64,000 nucleotides of DNA from JBBSDP01 sp038240605. GTDB lineage: Bacteria; Planctomycetota; Phycisphaerae; Tepidisphaerales; Tepidisphaeraceae. Shown here piece after piece: positions 8,082-15,865 of the stretch (positions are counted from its first letter, which is position 1; every line of letters begins with the position of its first letter). Both the position numbers and the translations under genes were made by a program. The notes under the pieces were generated by a model. It was given only the letters and a program-made list of their open reading frames with translations. It did not search any database and was not told the DNA's origin. Location: positions 70,724-134,723 of the forward strand of contig JBBSDP010000005.1 of assembly GCA_038240605.1 (NCBI GenBank), given 5' to 3'.

Positions 8082-9800
8082 ATGGGACTCACCAGCGCAC
8101 TGTACACCGGCCTCTCCGGACTGAATGTCAATCAGACGAACCTGAACGTCATTGGCAACAACATCGCCAACGCCAACACCACTGCGTTCAAGTCGAGCCG
8201 AGTCTTGTTCAGCTCACAGTTTTACGTCACCGATGCCGCCGGCACCGCGCCGAGCAGCAGCTTCGGCGGGAGCAATCCCAGCCAGGAAGGCATGGGCGCG
8301 CGGGTCGGATCCATCCAGCAGGACTTCGCCCCCGGCACCATCCAGACGACCGGCCGCCCGACGGACCTCGCGGTCGACGGGGAAGGCTTCTTCGTCGCGA
8401 ACACGTCCAACGGGCAGCGCTTCACGCGCGACGGCGCGTTCTCCCTCAACAGCTCCAACCAGCTCACGACCTCAAGCGGCGGCTTCGTTCAGGGCTACGC
8501 GACGGATACCGGTGGTAACGTCGTCACCGGGTCACTAAAGAACATCACCGTTCCCCTGGGCACCACGACCTCGGCGCAGGCCACGCAAAACGTTTCACTT
8601 CAGGGAAACCTGAACGCCGGCGGCGCACTGCCGAGCGGCGCGAGCATCCTCGAGACGCAGGCGCTGACGACGGTCGGCGGGGCCGCTGCGCCCACTTCAG
8701 CGTCGCTGCTCACCTCCCTGGCGTCGGTCTCTGCGCCGGCCACCCCGCTATTCACGGCCGGTGACGTGCTGACGCTCAAAGGCCAGCGTGGAGGGGCGGA
8801 CCTGGCGGCGCAAACGTTCACCGTTACCGCCGCGAGCACGGTCACCGACCTGACCACCTTCTACAGCCAGGGACTCGGTATCGACACGACCGTTACCGAT
8901 ACACCCCCGCCCGGCTCAACCATCCAGGCCGATCCGACCAACCCCAATGCCGCCGAAATTTCAATTACCGGGAACACCGGGAAGATGAACGCCCTGACGA
9001 TCTCCAGCAGCGGCTTCGTCAACCAGAATGGGATCAACCCATTCTCGTTTGTCGATGGCCAGAACGCCGCCGGGGTGAAGAGCAACCCGACCGGGGAGAG
9101 CGTGCACACCGCGTTCGTCGCCTATGACTCGCTCGGCACGCCGCTCAACGTGGACGTGACTGCCGTGCTCCAATCCAAGGCCAGCACCGGTAACACTTGG
9201 CGGTTTTACGTCAACTCGGTCGACAACCATGGGGGCACCGGAACGCTCCTCGGCGACGGCACGCTGACGTTCGACAGCGCCGGCAAGCTCACGGCGAGCA
9301 CGGGGACGAACATCGCCCTGAACCGTACCGGGACGGGTGCGTCCTCGCCGCTCACGATGAACCTGGACTTTAAGAACATCAGCCAGCTCGACGGTTCCGG
9401 ATCCAACCTCGTGATGACCTCGCAAGACGGATCACCGATCGGAACGCTCAACAACTTTTCGATCGGGGCGGACGGGAAGATCACGGGGTCCTACAGCAAC
9501 GGTCTGACCCGCACGGTCGGACAACTTGCGATCGCGACCTTTGGGAACCAGCAAGGCCTGGATAACAAAGGGGGCAACGAGTATTCCGCCAGCGCCAACA
9601 GCGGCAACGCGGTCATTACGACGCCGCAGCAGCTCGGCACGGGAAATATCCGTTCGGGTGCTCTGGAGGGGAGCAACGTCGATCTTTCGCAGCAGTTCGT
9701 GAACCTGATCGTTGCCTCGACCGGGTACTCGGCCTCGAGCAAAGTGATCTCGACCAGCAACCAGCTCCTCACCGAGCTGCTCAACATTCAGACTCGTTGA
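8082..9800 (+). CDS. flgE: Flagellar hook protein FlgE
   Basis: 572 residues. The N-terminal rod domain (ALYTGLSGLNVNQTNLNVIG, then NNIANANTTAFKSSR) and the C-terminal one (NIRSGALEGSNVDLSQQFVN, then STGYSASSKVIST) form the coiled inner tube typical of hook and rod proteins. The central FlgE D2 region (VHTAFVAYDSLGTPLNVDV) marks it as hook rather than FlgF or FlgG. It is longer than enteric FlgE, with the extra residues in the surface-exposed Ala/Thr/Ser-rich middle (about residues 170-310). It lies directly after flgD. Confidence 0.93.
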   Translation: MGLTSALYTGLSGLNVNQTNLNVIGNNIANANTTAFKSSRVLFSSQFYVTDAAGTAPSSSFGGSNPSQEGMGARVGSIQQDFAPGTIQTTGRPTDLAVDGEGFFVANTSNGQRFTRDGAFSLNSSNQLTTSSGGFVQGYATDTGGNVVTGSLKNITVPLGTTTSAQATQNVSLQGNLNAGGALPSGASILETQALTTVGGAAAPTSASLLTSLASVSAPATPLFTAGDVLTLKGQRGGADLAAQTFTVTAASTVTDLTTFYSQGLGIDTTVTDTPPPGSTIQADPTNPNAAEISITGNTGKMNALTISSSGFVNQNGINPFSFVDGQNAAGVKSNPTGESVHTAFVAYDSLGTPLNVDVTAVLQSKASTGNTWRFYVNSVDNHGGTGTLLGDGTLTFDSAGKLTASTGTNIALNRTGTGASSPLTMNLDFKNISQLDGSGSNLVMTSQDGSPIGTLNNFSIGADGKITGSYSNGLTRTVGQLAIATFGNQQGLDNKGGNEYSASANSGNAVITTPQQLGTGNIRSGALEGSNVDLSQQFVNLIVASTGYSASSKVISTSNQLLTELLNIQTR

Positions 9801-9940
9801 TCGCCGCGCGCGCCGTGAGGCCGCCCGACACCGGCGGCGCCCGCGCGGAAAGGGCAGGAGGCCCGACATATTGGAACGCAGCCCTCGCGACAGGGTGTTT
9901 TTTCTGCTGTCGCGGGGGCATTTTTTCTGCGGAGCAGAAC

Positions 9941-10135
9941 ATGATCGCACTCACGCGTCTCAACGGCCAGTCGTTTGTGATGAACGCCGAAAAGATCCGC
10001 TATATCGAATCCACACCCGATACCGTCGTTTGCTGCGATACCGGCGAGAAGCTCATGGTGAAGGAGACTCTTCACGAAGTGATGCGCCGCGCTATCGACT
10101 ACGCGCGCGTCATCCGCCGGCCTGTTACGGATTAA
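9941..10135 (+). CDS. flbD: FlbD family small flagellar protein
   Basis: 64 residues. The ATG at 9941 was chosen over an upstream extension because GGAG lies seven bases before it and the protein then begins exactly like FlbD (MIALTRLNGQSFVMNAEKI). The family pattern continues with ESTPDTVV, GEKLMVKE and a C-terminal helix. FlbD proteins are small, of unclear biochemical role, and commonly lie between flgE and motA or fliL, as here. It closes the first half of the cluster. Confidence 0.85.
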   Translation: MIALTRLNGQSFVMNAEKIRYIESTPDTVVCCDTGEKLMVKETLHEVMRRAIDYARVIRRPVTD

Positions 10136-10359
10136 CGCCCTCCCGCCACACCCCGCACAAAAAAGAACCCCGGCAATGAAGCCGGGCGCTGCTGGTCTAA
10201 ACCAGAATGATTTTGTCATGAAACCCATGACAAATGGCCTTCCGCCGGCTTTGGCGGGCATTCCGAGCCAAGTCTGATCCGTTCCGTGCCGATAGGATCG
10301 ATAGCCGACCGCTTGGGTGTGTGGCTATCGGACCTGACGGCGAAGGAAGGACCTGATTC
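10136..10359 (+). other. Structured 224-base gap between flbD and fliL
   Basis: No gene. It holds several inverted repeats: CCCGGC/GCCGGG at 10169-10186; a 9-bp stem TTTGTCATG/CATGACAAA at 10212-10234 with a 5-base loop; CCGCC/GGCGG at about 10242-10256; and an 8-bp stem CGATAGCC/GGCTATCG at 10299-10330. GAAGGAAGG precedes fliL. The region could be a processed or structured leader; it matches no riboswitch class I recognise. Confidence 0.5.
10268..10295 (+). promoter_or_regulatory. Possible FliA (sigma-28) promoter before fliL
   Basis: CCAAGTCT at 10268-10275, a 12-base spacer, and GCCGATAG at 10288-10295. The enteric sigma-28 consensus is TAAAGTTT, 11 bases, GCCGATAA, so the -10 matches 7 of 8 and the -35 about 5 of 8. 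fliA is encoded in this same cluster. Weak evidence from one site. Confidence 0.3.
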
Positions 10360-11007
10360 ATGGCGGACAAAGCCGAACGAAAACCAGAAGGGGGCGCGGC
10401 AGCGCCCGCTTCCCCGACCGCGGCGGGCGAGAAGAAGCCGTCCGCCAAGGATGGTGGACTCCTTACCAAGACTCCAATCCTCCTCGGCGGCGCCATGGTG
10501 CTCGAGGCGGCGGTGCTGTTTGCCGGATTTAAGTTCCTCGGCGGCGGCGCGCCCAAGGTGGTGACCGGCGCGGAGCTGGCAACCGCCGAAACGCACGAAT
10601 CAAGTCACGGCGGCGGCCACGACGACGCGGAGGGCCACGGCGGCGCCGCCGGCCCCGCGGCGCCAGTCGACAAGAACAAGCCAACGGAAATCCAGGTCCT
10701 GGATTTCCGCTCGCCCAACAAGATCAGCGGGCGCACGTACCTGTACGACGTGAGCATCTTCGCGGTGACCAAGGCCGGCTCGCAAGAGAAGGTGAAAGCG
10801 ATCATCTCTGAGCGCGAGGCCTTGATTAAAGATCGAGTTCGGACCATCATTGCCCAGAGCGACCCGGAAAAACTGGGTGGCGGGTCTGAACCCGGGCTGG
10901 AAACCTTACGTAGGCAGGTGAAGTACCAGCTCGACGAGATCGTCGGTGAAGGGCTGATCGACGAAGTGCTCGTGCCCAAGTGCATCCCGTTCCGGACGGA
11001 CTTTTAG
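10360..11007 (+). CDS. fliL: Flagellar basal body-associated protein FliL
   Basis: 215 residues. FliL is a single-pass membrane protein that surrounds the stator and stabilises it. Seen: a charged cytoplasmic head of about 38 residues, one membrane helix (about 39-62, ILLGGAMVLEAAVLFAGF), a His/Gly/Ala-rich linker, then a periplasmic SPFH-like FliL domain ending with RRQVKYQLDEIVGEGLIDEV and a final FRTDF. The linker is longer than usual. In many genomes fliM follows; here fliN does. Confidence 0.85.
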   Translation: MADKAERKPEGGAAAPASPTAAGEKKPSAKDGGLLTKTPILLGGAMVLEAAVLFAGFKFLGGGAPKVVTGAELATAETHESSHGGGHDDAEGHGGAAGPAAPVDKNKPTEIQVLDFRSPNKISGRTYLYDVSIFAVTKAGSQEKVKAIISEREALIKDRVRTIIAQSDPEKLGGGSEPGLETLRRQVKYQLDEIVGEGLIDEVLVPKCIPFRTDF

Positions 11008-11105
11008 GCCCCTCGTTGTGGCGTACGGTGATCGCCGCGCGATTTGCGTGAACGGGCGACGCGAAACGCCGACCCGCGGACGCGCTTCACCAAGGATGGT
11101 GACTC

Positions 11106-11672
11106 ATGGCCCAGGACGAGGCCCCGACACCCGAGCCCCGCGTAGTGCCGGCAGCGACACCGCCCGCAGGCGATCTCGAACCTCATTCACTTGATTCGCA
11201 TCTGGAATCCGCCGACCCATCCGTGGCCGGCTCAATGAGCGCGGCGGCCGCGCTCGATCCAGCAGCCATCGAAGAATTACTGAAGGGGGCGAGCTTCGAA
11301 GACCCCGCGTCACTCGTCGCCGATGCGATGCCATCCGACGAGATCGGCGGCCTGCCTCCCCTCGATCCGGACAACTTCAAGCTGCCTAACTTTCAACAGG
11401 TGCTTCAGGATGCGCAGGTTTCCAGCTTCGATCTGCTCCGTGACGTGGAACTGAACGTCAAGATCGAGCTCGGTCGCGCCCGCATGCTGGTCGAGGACGT
11501 GCTGAAGTTGTCGGAAGGCTCCGTCGTCGAGCTGGACAAGCTTGCAGGCGACCCGGTTGACGTTTTCGTGAACGACCGGCTCGTCGCGCGCGGCGAAGTG
11601 CTGGTGCTCAACGACAATTTCTGCGTGCGCGTCAACGAGATCGTGGCCGGTGTGAAGGAGGAGGGGGTATGA
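11106..11672 (+). CDS. fliN: Flagellar motor switch protein FliN
   Basis: 188 residues. The C-terminal about 75 residues are the SpoA/FliN domain (LLRDVELNVKIELGRARMLV, VLKLSEGSVVELDKLAGDPV, VNDRLVARGEVLVLNDNFCV), which builds the base of the C ring and binds FliH. The N-terminal about 110 residues are acidic and low-complexity, with one helix (AAIEELLKGASFED). AAGGA precedes the ATG. The stop overlaps fliO by four bases. A full FliM (CheC-like plus SpoA) is not fused here, since the middle domain is absent. Confidence 0.9.
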   Translation: MAQDEAPTPEPRVVPAATPPAGDLEPHSLDSHLESADPSVAGSMSAAAALDPAAIEELLKGASFEDPASLVADAMPSDEIGGLPPLDPDNFKLPNFQQVLQDAQVSSFDLLRDVELNVKIELGRARMLVEDVLKLSEGSVVELDKLAGDPVDVFVNDRLVARGEVLVLNDNFCVRVNEIVAGVKEEGV

Positions 11673-12502
11673 ACCTCCGCCGTGCGGCCGCGATCGCATT
11701 CGTGGCCGCCGCACTTCTCTCGACCCTGTTCCCGGTGCGCGCAGCCCCGGCTGATGGCCGCGCCGCGGCTCCTGCCGCCACCGCGGTCGATTCAGCCGCC
11801 CCCCGCTCCAATTCGACATCGGATCCTGCCCCCGCTCCGTATCTAGCTGCGCCCCCAAGCTCCAAAGGCGCGTCGGATGCCTCGCGTCGTTCCATGCTGG
11901 ACGACACGCCCATTCGACGCCGTGATGATGCCGTCCCGTCGGCCGGCGGCGCAACCACGCGCGGCAATGGCAGCATGTCGTCGCCCGCAACCGGACTCCA
12001 GGGCTCACGCGTGCTGCTGGCATTGTCCCTGGTCATCGGACTGATCTTCGCGCTCCGCTGGGCCGGCCGGCGGTTTTTCATCACGCCGGCCGGCGGAAAT
12101 GCCTCGCGCGCAGTGCAGGTGCTGTCTCGGTCGTCGTTGTCCCCGAAGCAGCAGGTCGTGCTGGTTCGCGTGGGGCGCCGAGTGCTGGTCGTCGGAGATA
12201 ACGGCCAGCAGTTGAGCAGCCTTGCCGAGATCGCCGACCCCGACGAGGTCGCGGCCCTGATCGGGCAGGTGCAGGAGAGCGCCGCCGCTTTATCGCCCGC
12301 CAAGTCGTTCGGGAACCTGTTTCATCGATTTTCGACCGGATCAACGGCGGCGGCGGTGGAGGCCGAGGATCGTCGGCCCGCCGTCATGCGTGCCGATTCA
12401 GGCGACGAAGCCGAAGAACCGGCCGTTGCCACCACGCGTGCGGAGCTGGGCAGCCTGATGGAACGGGTGCGCCTGGTCTCCAAGCAGCTCGGACGCTCTT
12501 AG
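11669..12502 (+). CDS. fliO: Flagellar biosynthesis protein FliO
   Basis: 277 residues, ATGA overlap with fliN. FliO helps assemble the FliP-FliR export gate. Seen: an N-terminal signal-like helix (residues 5-25, cleavage near VRAAPA), a Pro/Ala-rich stretch, a second membrane helix (about 112-130, VLLALSLVIGLIFALRWA), then the cytoplasmic FliO domain (VQVLSRSSLSPKQQVVLVRV, GRRVLVVGDNGQQL). Longer than enteric FliO because of the extra N-terminal periplasmic piece and C-terminal tail. fliP follows. Confidence 0.85.
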   Translation: MNLRRAAAIAFVAAALLSTLFPVRAAPADGRAAAPAATAVDSAAPRSNSTSDPAPAPYLAAPPSSKGASDASRRSMLDDTPIRRRDDAVPSAGGATTRGNGSMSSPATGLQGSRVLLALSLVIGLIFALRWAGRRFFITPAGGNASRAVQVLSRSSLSPKQQVVLVRVGRRVLVVGDNGQQLSSLAEIADPDEVAALIGQVQESAAALSPAKSFGNLFHRFSTGSTAAAVEAEDRRPAVMRADSGDEAEEPAVATTRAELGSLMERVRLVSKQLGRS

Positions 12503-12528
12503 GACCAACGAAGAGAACGGATGCTCTC

Positions 12529-13401
12529 GTGAATCCAGACATTTCCAGAATCGTTGGGCGCGCCCAGCGCAACTCGCTCGTTTACGGCCTGGTACTTTTC
12601 GTTGCGCTTTGCGCATCGGTCGCATCGGCGGCCGACGAAAAGTCGACGGCGCCGCTCCTCTCCTCCGCGCCAGTGCCGGCCGACGTGACGCCGCCCAAGC
12701 TGTTCGTGCCGGCCAGCCCACTGTCGCCGGGCATGCAACTCCCGGACCTGACCAAGCGCGAGAACTTCTCCTCGGCGATGCAGATCATTGTGCTGCTGAC
12801 AGTCCTGTCGTTAGCGCCGGCGATCCTGATCATGATGACCAGCTTCACGCGGATCATCATCGTCCTGTCATTGCTCCGACAGGCGATGGGGACGCAGCAG
12901 CTTCCGCCCAACCAGATTCTCATCGGGTTGGCGCTGTTCATGACCTTCCTGGTGATGCGGCCAACGTGGGAGCGGGTGAACAACGAGGCGCTGCGGCCTT
13001 ACCTCGATGGGAAGATCGAACAACCCGACGCACTGGCCAACGCGCAGGTCCCGCTTCGCGAGTTCATGATCGGACAGATTCGGAAGAACAACAACGAGGA
13101 GGACGTCTTCCTCTTCACCGAGTTTGCCCACGAGACGCCGCACAAGTGGTCGGAAGTGAAAACGCTGTCGCTGGTTCCGGCGTTCATGCTCAGCGAACTG
13201 AAGACCGCGTTCCTGTTGGGCTTCAAGGTTTACCTGCCGTTTCTGATCATCGATATCGTGATCTCGACCGTGCTGATCAGCATGGGGATGATGATGCTAC
13301 CGCCGGTGCTGATCTCACTTCCGTTCAAATTGCTGCTCTTCGTTTTAGTGGACGGATGGCGCTTGATTACCGGCGGCCTGATGGGTAGTTTCCTGACTTA
13401 G
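12529..13401 (+). CDS. fliP: Flagellar export gate protein FliP
   Basis: 290 residues from a GTG start. It carries a cleavable signal-like N terminus (VLFVALCASVASAAD, about residues 21-36), then the FliP core with MQIIVLLTVLSLAPAILIMM, FTRIIIVLSLLRQAMGTQ and the C-terminal helices (VLISMGMMMLPPVLISLPFK). FliP5, FliQ4 and FliR1 form the export gate. fliQ follows after 140 bases in which I see nothing else. The ATG at 12521 is in another frame and cannot be the start. Confidence 0.95.
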   Translation: MNPDISRIVGRAQRNSLVYGLVLFVALCASVASAADEKSTAPLLSSAPVPADVTPPKLFVPASPLSPGMQLPDLTKRENFSSAMQIIVLLTVLSLAPAILIMMTSFTRIIIVLSLLRQAMGTQQLPPNQILIGLALFMTFLVMRPTWERVNNEALRPYLDGKIEQPDALANAQVPLREFMIGQIRKNNNEEDVFLFTEFAHETPHKWSEVKTLSLVPAFMLSELKTAFLLGFKVYLPFLIIDIVISTVLISMGMMMLPPVLISLPFKLLLFVLVDGWRLITGGLMGSFLT

Positions 13402-13541
13402 ACGGCGACGTGCGCACCGCGGGGTCACACGGATGTGTCCCCGGGATGACGCGGAACGCGGGCAAATCGTTCCAATCGCCGTAGCTGCGAGCTTCGATCT
13501 CCTCGAAGCGTCGCGGCGACACTCAAGGAAGGGTGTGGGGC

Positions 13542-13793
13542 ATGGACCTCGACCACGCAATTGATTTGGTTCGCCAGACCTTGATTCTGGCCATGATCGT
13601 CTCCGCGCCGATGCTCGTCATCGGTCTGGTGGTCGGGATCGTCATCTCGCTGCTGCAAGCCCTCACGCAAATTCAGGAACAGACGCTGACGTTCGTTCCC
13701 AAGATCGTCGCGATGATCGCCGCGGCGATCATCCTCATGCCGTGGATCAGCCACCGCGTGCTCGAGTACAGCGAACAGATGTTCAGGCTCTAG
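13542..13793 (+). CDS. fliQ: Flagellar export gate protein FliQ
   Basis: 83 residues, two membrane helices (about 8-38 and 48-72). The ATG at 13542 was preferred to the GTG at 13533 because AAGGAAGG lies 9-10 bases upstream of the ATG but abuts the GTG. Conserved features: an N-terminal acidic residue near the first helix, SLLQALTQIQEQTLTFVPKI, which is the FliQ signature loop, and a second helix ending ILMPWISHRVLEY. It sits between fliP and fliR. Confidence 0.95.
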   Translation: MDLDHAIDLVRQTLILAMIVSAPMLVIGLVVGIVISLLQALTQIQEQTLTFVPKIVAMIAAAIILMPWISHRVLEYSEQMFRL

Positions 13794-13801
13794 GAAAAAA
13801 A

Positions 13802-13868
13802 GTGCAGAGTGCCGGGTACTGAGTGCTGAGAATGAACCACTCAGAACTCAGCACTCAGAACTCAGCAC
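13802..13868 (+). repeat. Long hairpin made of 7-base repeats (CAGCACT family)
   Basis: Left arm 13802-13830 and right arm 13840-13868 pair at about 23 of 29 positions around a 9-base loop. The right arm is four in-phase heptads (CTCAGAA, CTCAGCA, CTCAGAA, CTCAGCA). It fills the gap between fliQ and fliR and is not followed by a T-tract. It may act on mRNA stability or simply be a repeat expansion. Confidence 0.75.
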
Positions 13869-13879
13869 TTTGACGAAGA

Positions 13880-14680
13880 ATGGAAGTGCTTCAGGTCATT
13901 CCGGTGTTCGTGCTCGTGGTGTTCCGCATCGCGGGGATGATGCTGTTCGCGCCGCTCTTCGGCAGCGCGCGGGTGCCCCGGCGGGTGCGGGTCATGCTGG
14001 CGCTGGTGCTGGCGATGGGGATGGTGGCATCGGTCGGACCGCCGCCGCACATGCCCGAGACCGCCTGGGACGCGGCACTGGGGATCGGCGGGGAGCTCGC
14101 CTTCGGGCTGGCGATGGGGATGGTCATGAGCTTCATCTTCATCGCGACGCAGTGGGCCGGCGAGATGATCGGCCAGCAGATGGGCCTGAACATCGGCGCG
14201 ATCTTCGACCCTGAGTTCGGACAACAGGGTTCGGTCATCGGCGACCTCTACTTCATGCTCACGCTCGCGGTCTTCCTGGTGGTGGGTGGGCATCGGGCGA
14301 TGCTCCAGTCAGTCCGCGCCAGTTTTCAGATCCTCCCGCTGCTCTCGCTGGGGATGAACGCTTCCCTGCTCGACCTGTTGGTCGGACTGCTCCAGAGCGC
14401 GACCGTCTTTGCCATCCAACTCTCCGCCCCCATGCTCGTGACCATGCTCGCGGTCGACCTGGTGCTGGGCCTGATCGGCAAGACCGTGCCGCAGATGAAC
14501 GTGATGTCGATCGGGCTGAACCTCCGCTCCGCGCTGGGCATGGTCATCGTGATCGCGGGATTGTCCCTCAGCGTGAAGGTGATCCGCACTTCGGTCCTCA
14601 GTTCGATGGAGACGGCCTGGAACGGATACACCGCGCCCGCGATGGCGACGACGCCAGGAGGCGCTGCGGCCAATGGCTGA
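13880..14680 (+). CDS. fliR: Flagellar export gate protein FliR
   Basis: 266 residues with about six membrane helices. FliR completes the FliP-FliQ-FliR gate. Seen: VFVLVVFRIAGMMLFAPLFG and the RVPRRVRVMLAL motif at the N terminus, ATQWAGEMIGQQMGLNIGAI at about residues 89-108, and QLSAPMLVTMLAVDLVLGLI, then PQMNVMSIGLNLRSALGM in the C-terminal half, all typical of FliR/SctT. Its 3' end overlaps the flhB start by eight bases. Confidence 0.95.
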   Translation: MEVLQVIPVFVLVVFRIAGMMLFAPLFGSARVPRRVRVMLALVLAMGMVASVGPPPHMPETAWDAALGIGGELAFGLAMGMVMSFIFIATQWAGEMIGQQMGLNIGAIFDPEFGQQGSVIGDLYFMLTLAVFLVVGGHRAMLQSVRASFQILPLLSLGMNASLLDLLVGLLQSATVFAIQLSAPMLVTMLAVDLVLGLIGKTVPQMNVMSIGLNLRSALGMVIVIAGLSLSVKVIRTSVLSSMETAWNGYTAPAMATTPGGAAANG

Positions 14681-15755
14681 AAACAACGGCGACAAAACCG
14701 AAGCCCCGACCCCGCGGCGACGCACCGAAGCGCGCGAGCAGGGTAACGTCGCGCGCAGCCAGGACCTGACGGCCGCGATCCTCATCCTGGCGGCGATGAT
14801 GCTCCTCAACGCCTTCGGCCCGCGCCTGGTGACCGCACTTAAGTCCATCTTGCTGGAGATGCTCGGGCCCGGCTCATTCGCCGACGCCGGGATCGGCTCG
14901 GCGCAGGATGCAATGCTGCGGGCGGTGCTGCTGATCGCCGGCGCGCTGGCCCCGCTGCTCCTGGGCATCGCGGTGATCGCGATCCTCGTGAACCTGGCGC
15001 AGGTCGGCCTGAACTTCAACCCGCAACGGCTCGCCCCCAACCTTGCGGTCCTCAACCCGCTACGCGGCCTCGGCAAGATTTTCGGGGGCGGGCGCGGTTT
15101 CGTCCGCTTCTTCCTGGACATCCTCAAGATCCTGCTGCTGGGCGCGGTCGGGTATTCCGCCATCCACGAGCGGCTGGTTCAGATCGTGATGGTTCAGCAG
15201 CTCTCGTTCCTGCAGATCTTCCTCCTGGGCGCCGACGTCGTTTACTCGATCGGCATCCGCATCGGCCTCGCCCTGCTTGTCCTGGCAATCATCGACTACG
15301 CCTACCAGCGCTGGCGCGTCGAGCAGGAGCTGAAGATGACCAAGCAGGAAGTGAAGGACGAGATGCGCCGCATGGAAGGGGACCCCAAGATCAAGCAGCG
15401 CCGCCGGCAGATCGCCATGCAGACCGCTACCCAGCGCCTTCGCAAGGACGTGCCGACCGCCGACGTGATCGTGACCAACCCCACGGAGTTTGCCGTCGCC
15501 ATCAAGTACGACCAGGACGAGATGCACGCACCGCGCGTCATCGCCAAGGGACAGGGATTCATGGCCCAGCGCATCCGCGAGATCGCGATCGCCGCGGGCG
15601 TTCCGATCCTCGAGCGCAAGCCGCTCGCGCGGGCCCTGTTCAAGCTGGTCAACGTGGGTCAGGAAATTCCCGAACAGTTTTACTCCGCCGTCGCGGAGAT
15701 CCTGGCGTACGTCTATGAACTGAGTGGAAAGGCAATGCTCAGAAGAGTCTCGTAG
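14673..15755 (+). CDS. flhB: Flagellar export switch protein FlhB with a non-standard cleavage motif
   Basis: 360 residues. FlhB switches export from hook to filament proteins after self-cleavage. N-terminal EAPTPRRRTEAREQGNVARS is the family signature, four membrane helices follow to about residue 210, then the cytoplasmic linker (KDEMRRMEGDPKIKQRRRQI). The normally conserved NPTH cleavage site reads N269-P270-T271-E272 (NPTEFAVAIKY). The scissile Asn-Pro pair is kept but His is Glu. The remaining C-terminal domain (APRVIAKGQGFMAQRIREIA) looks normal and complete. Confidence 0.95.
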   Translation: MAENNGDKTEAPTPRRRTEAREQGNVARSQDLTAAILILAAMMLLNAFGPRLVTALKSILLEMLGPGSFADAGIGSAQDAMLRAVLLIAGALAPLLLGIAVIAILVNLAQVGLNFNPQRLAPNLAVLNPLRGLGKIFGGGRGFVRFFLDILKILLLGAVGYSAIHERLVQIVMVQQLSFLQIFLLGADVVYSIGIRIGLALLVLAIIDYAYQRWRVEQELKMTKQEVKDEMRRMEGDPKIKQRRRQIAMQTATQRLRKDVPTADVIVTNPTEFAVAIKYDQDEMHAPRVIAKGQGFMAQRIREIAIAAGVPILERKPLARALFKLVNVGQEIPEQFYSAVAEILAYVYELSGKAMLRRVS

Positions 15756-15812
15756 GCTGGGCTCGGCCCACCCATTCGTGCAGAGAAATGGTGGGTCGAG
15801 CCCACCGTGCGG
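15752..15812 (+). repeat. Dispersed palindrome starting at the flhB stop codon (copy 1)
   Basis: GTAGGCTGGGCTCGGCCCAC at 15752-15771 followed by CCATT pairs with AATGGTGGGTCGAGCCCACC at 15787-15806. The TAG inside the repeat is the flhB stop codon. A half copy, GTAGGGTGGGCTCGGCCCAC, is at 50764-50783 and also supplies a stop codon. Repeats of this sequence type (read as VGWARPT when translated) are widely dispersed in bacterial genomes. Confidence 0.7.
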
Positions 15813-15865
15813 GAGAGCCAGAAACACCGTCATGTGAGGAATAGCGCGCGCGATTTTGACTTGTT

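Noticed and set aside
9797..9940. N-terminal extension of FlbD
   Set aside because: The extension is not FlbD-like, and the ATG at 9941 has a good ribosome site.
10159..10186. Rho-independent terminator after flbD
   Set aside because: The CCCGGC/GCCGGG stem has its A-tract upstream, so it would work only for a minus-strand transcript, and no minus-strand gene lies there; the plus side has no T-tract.
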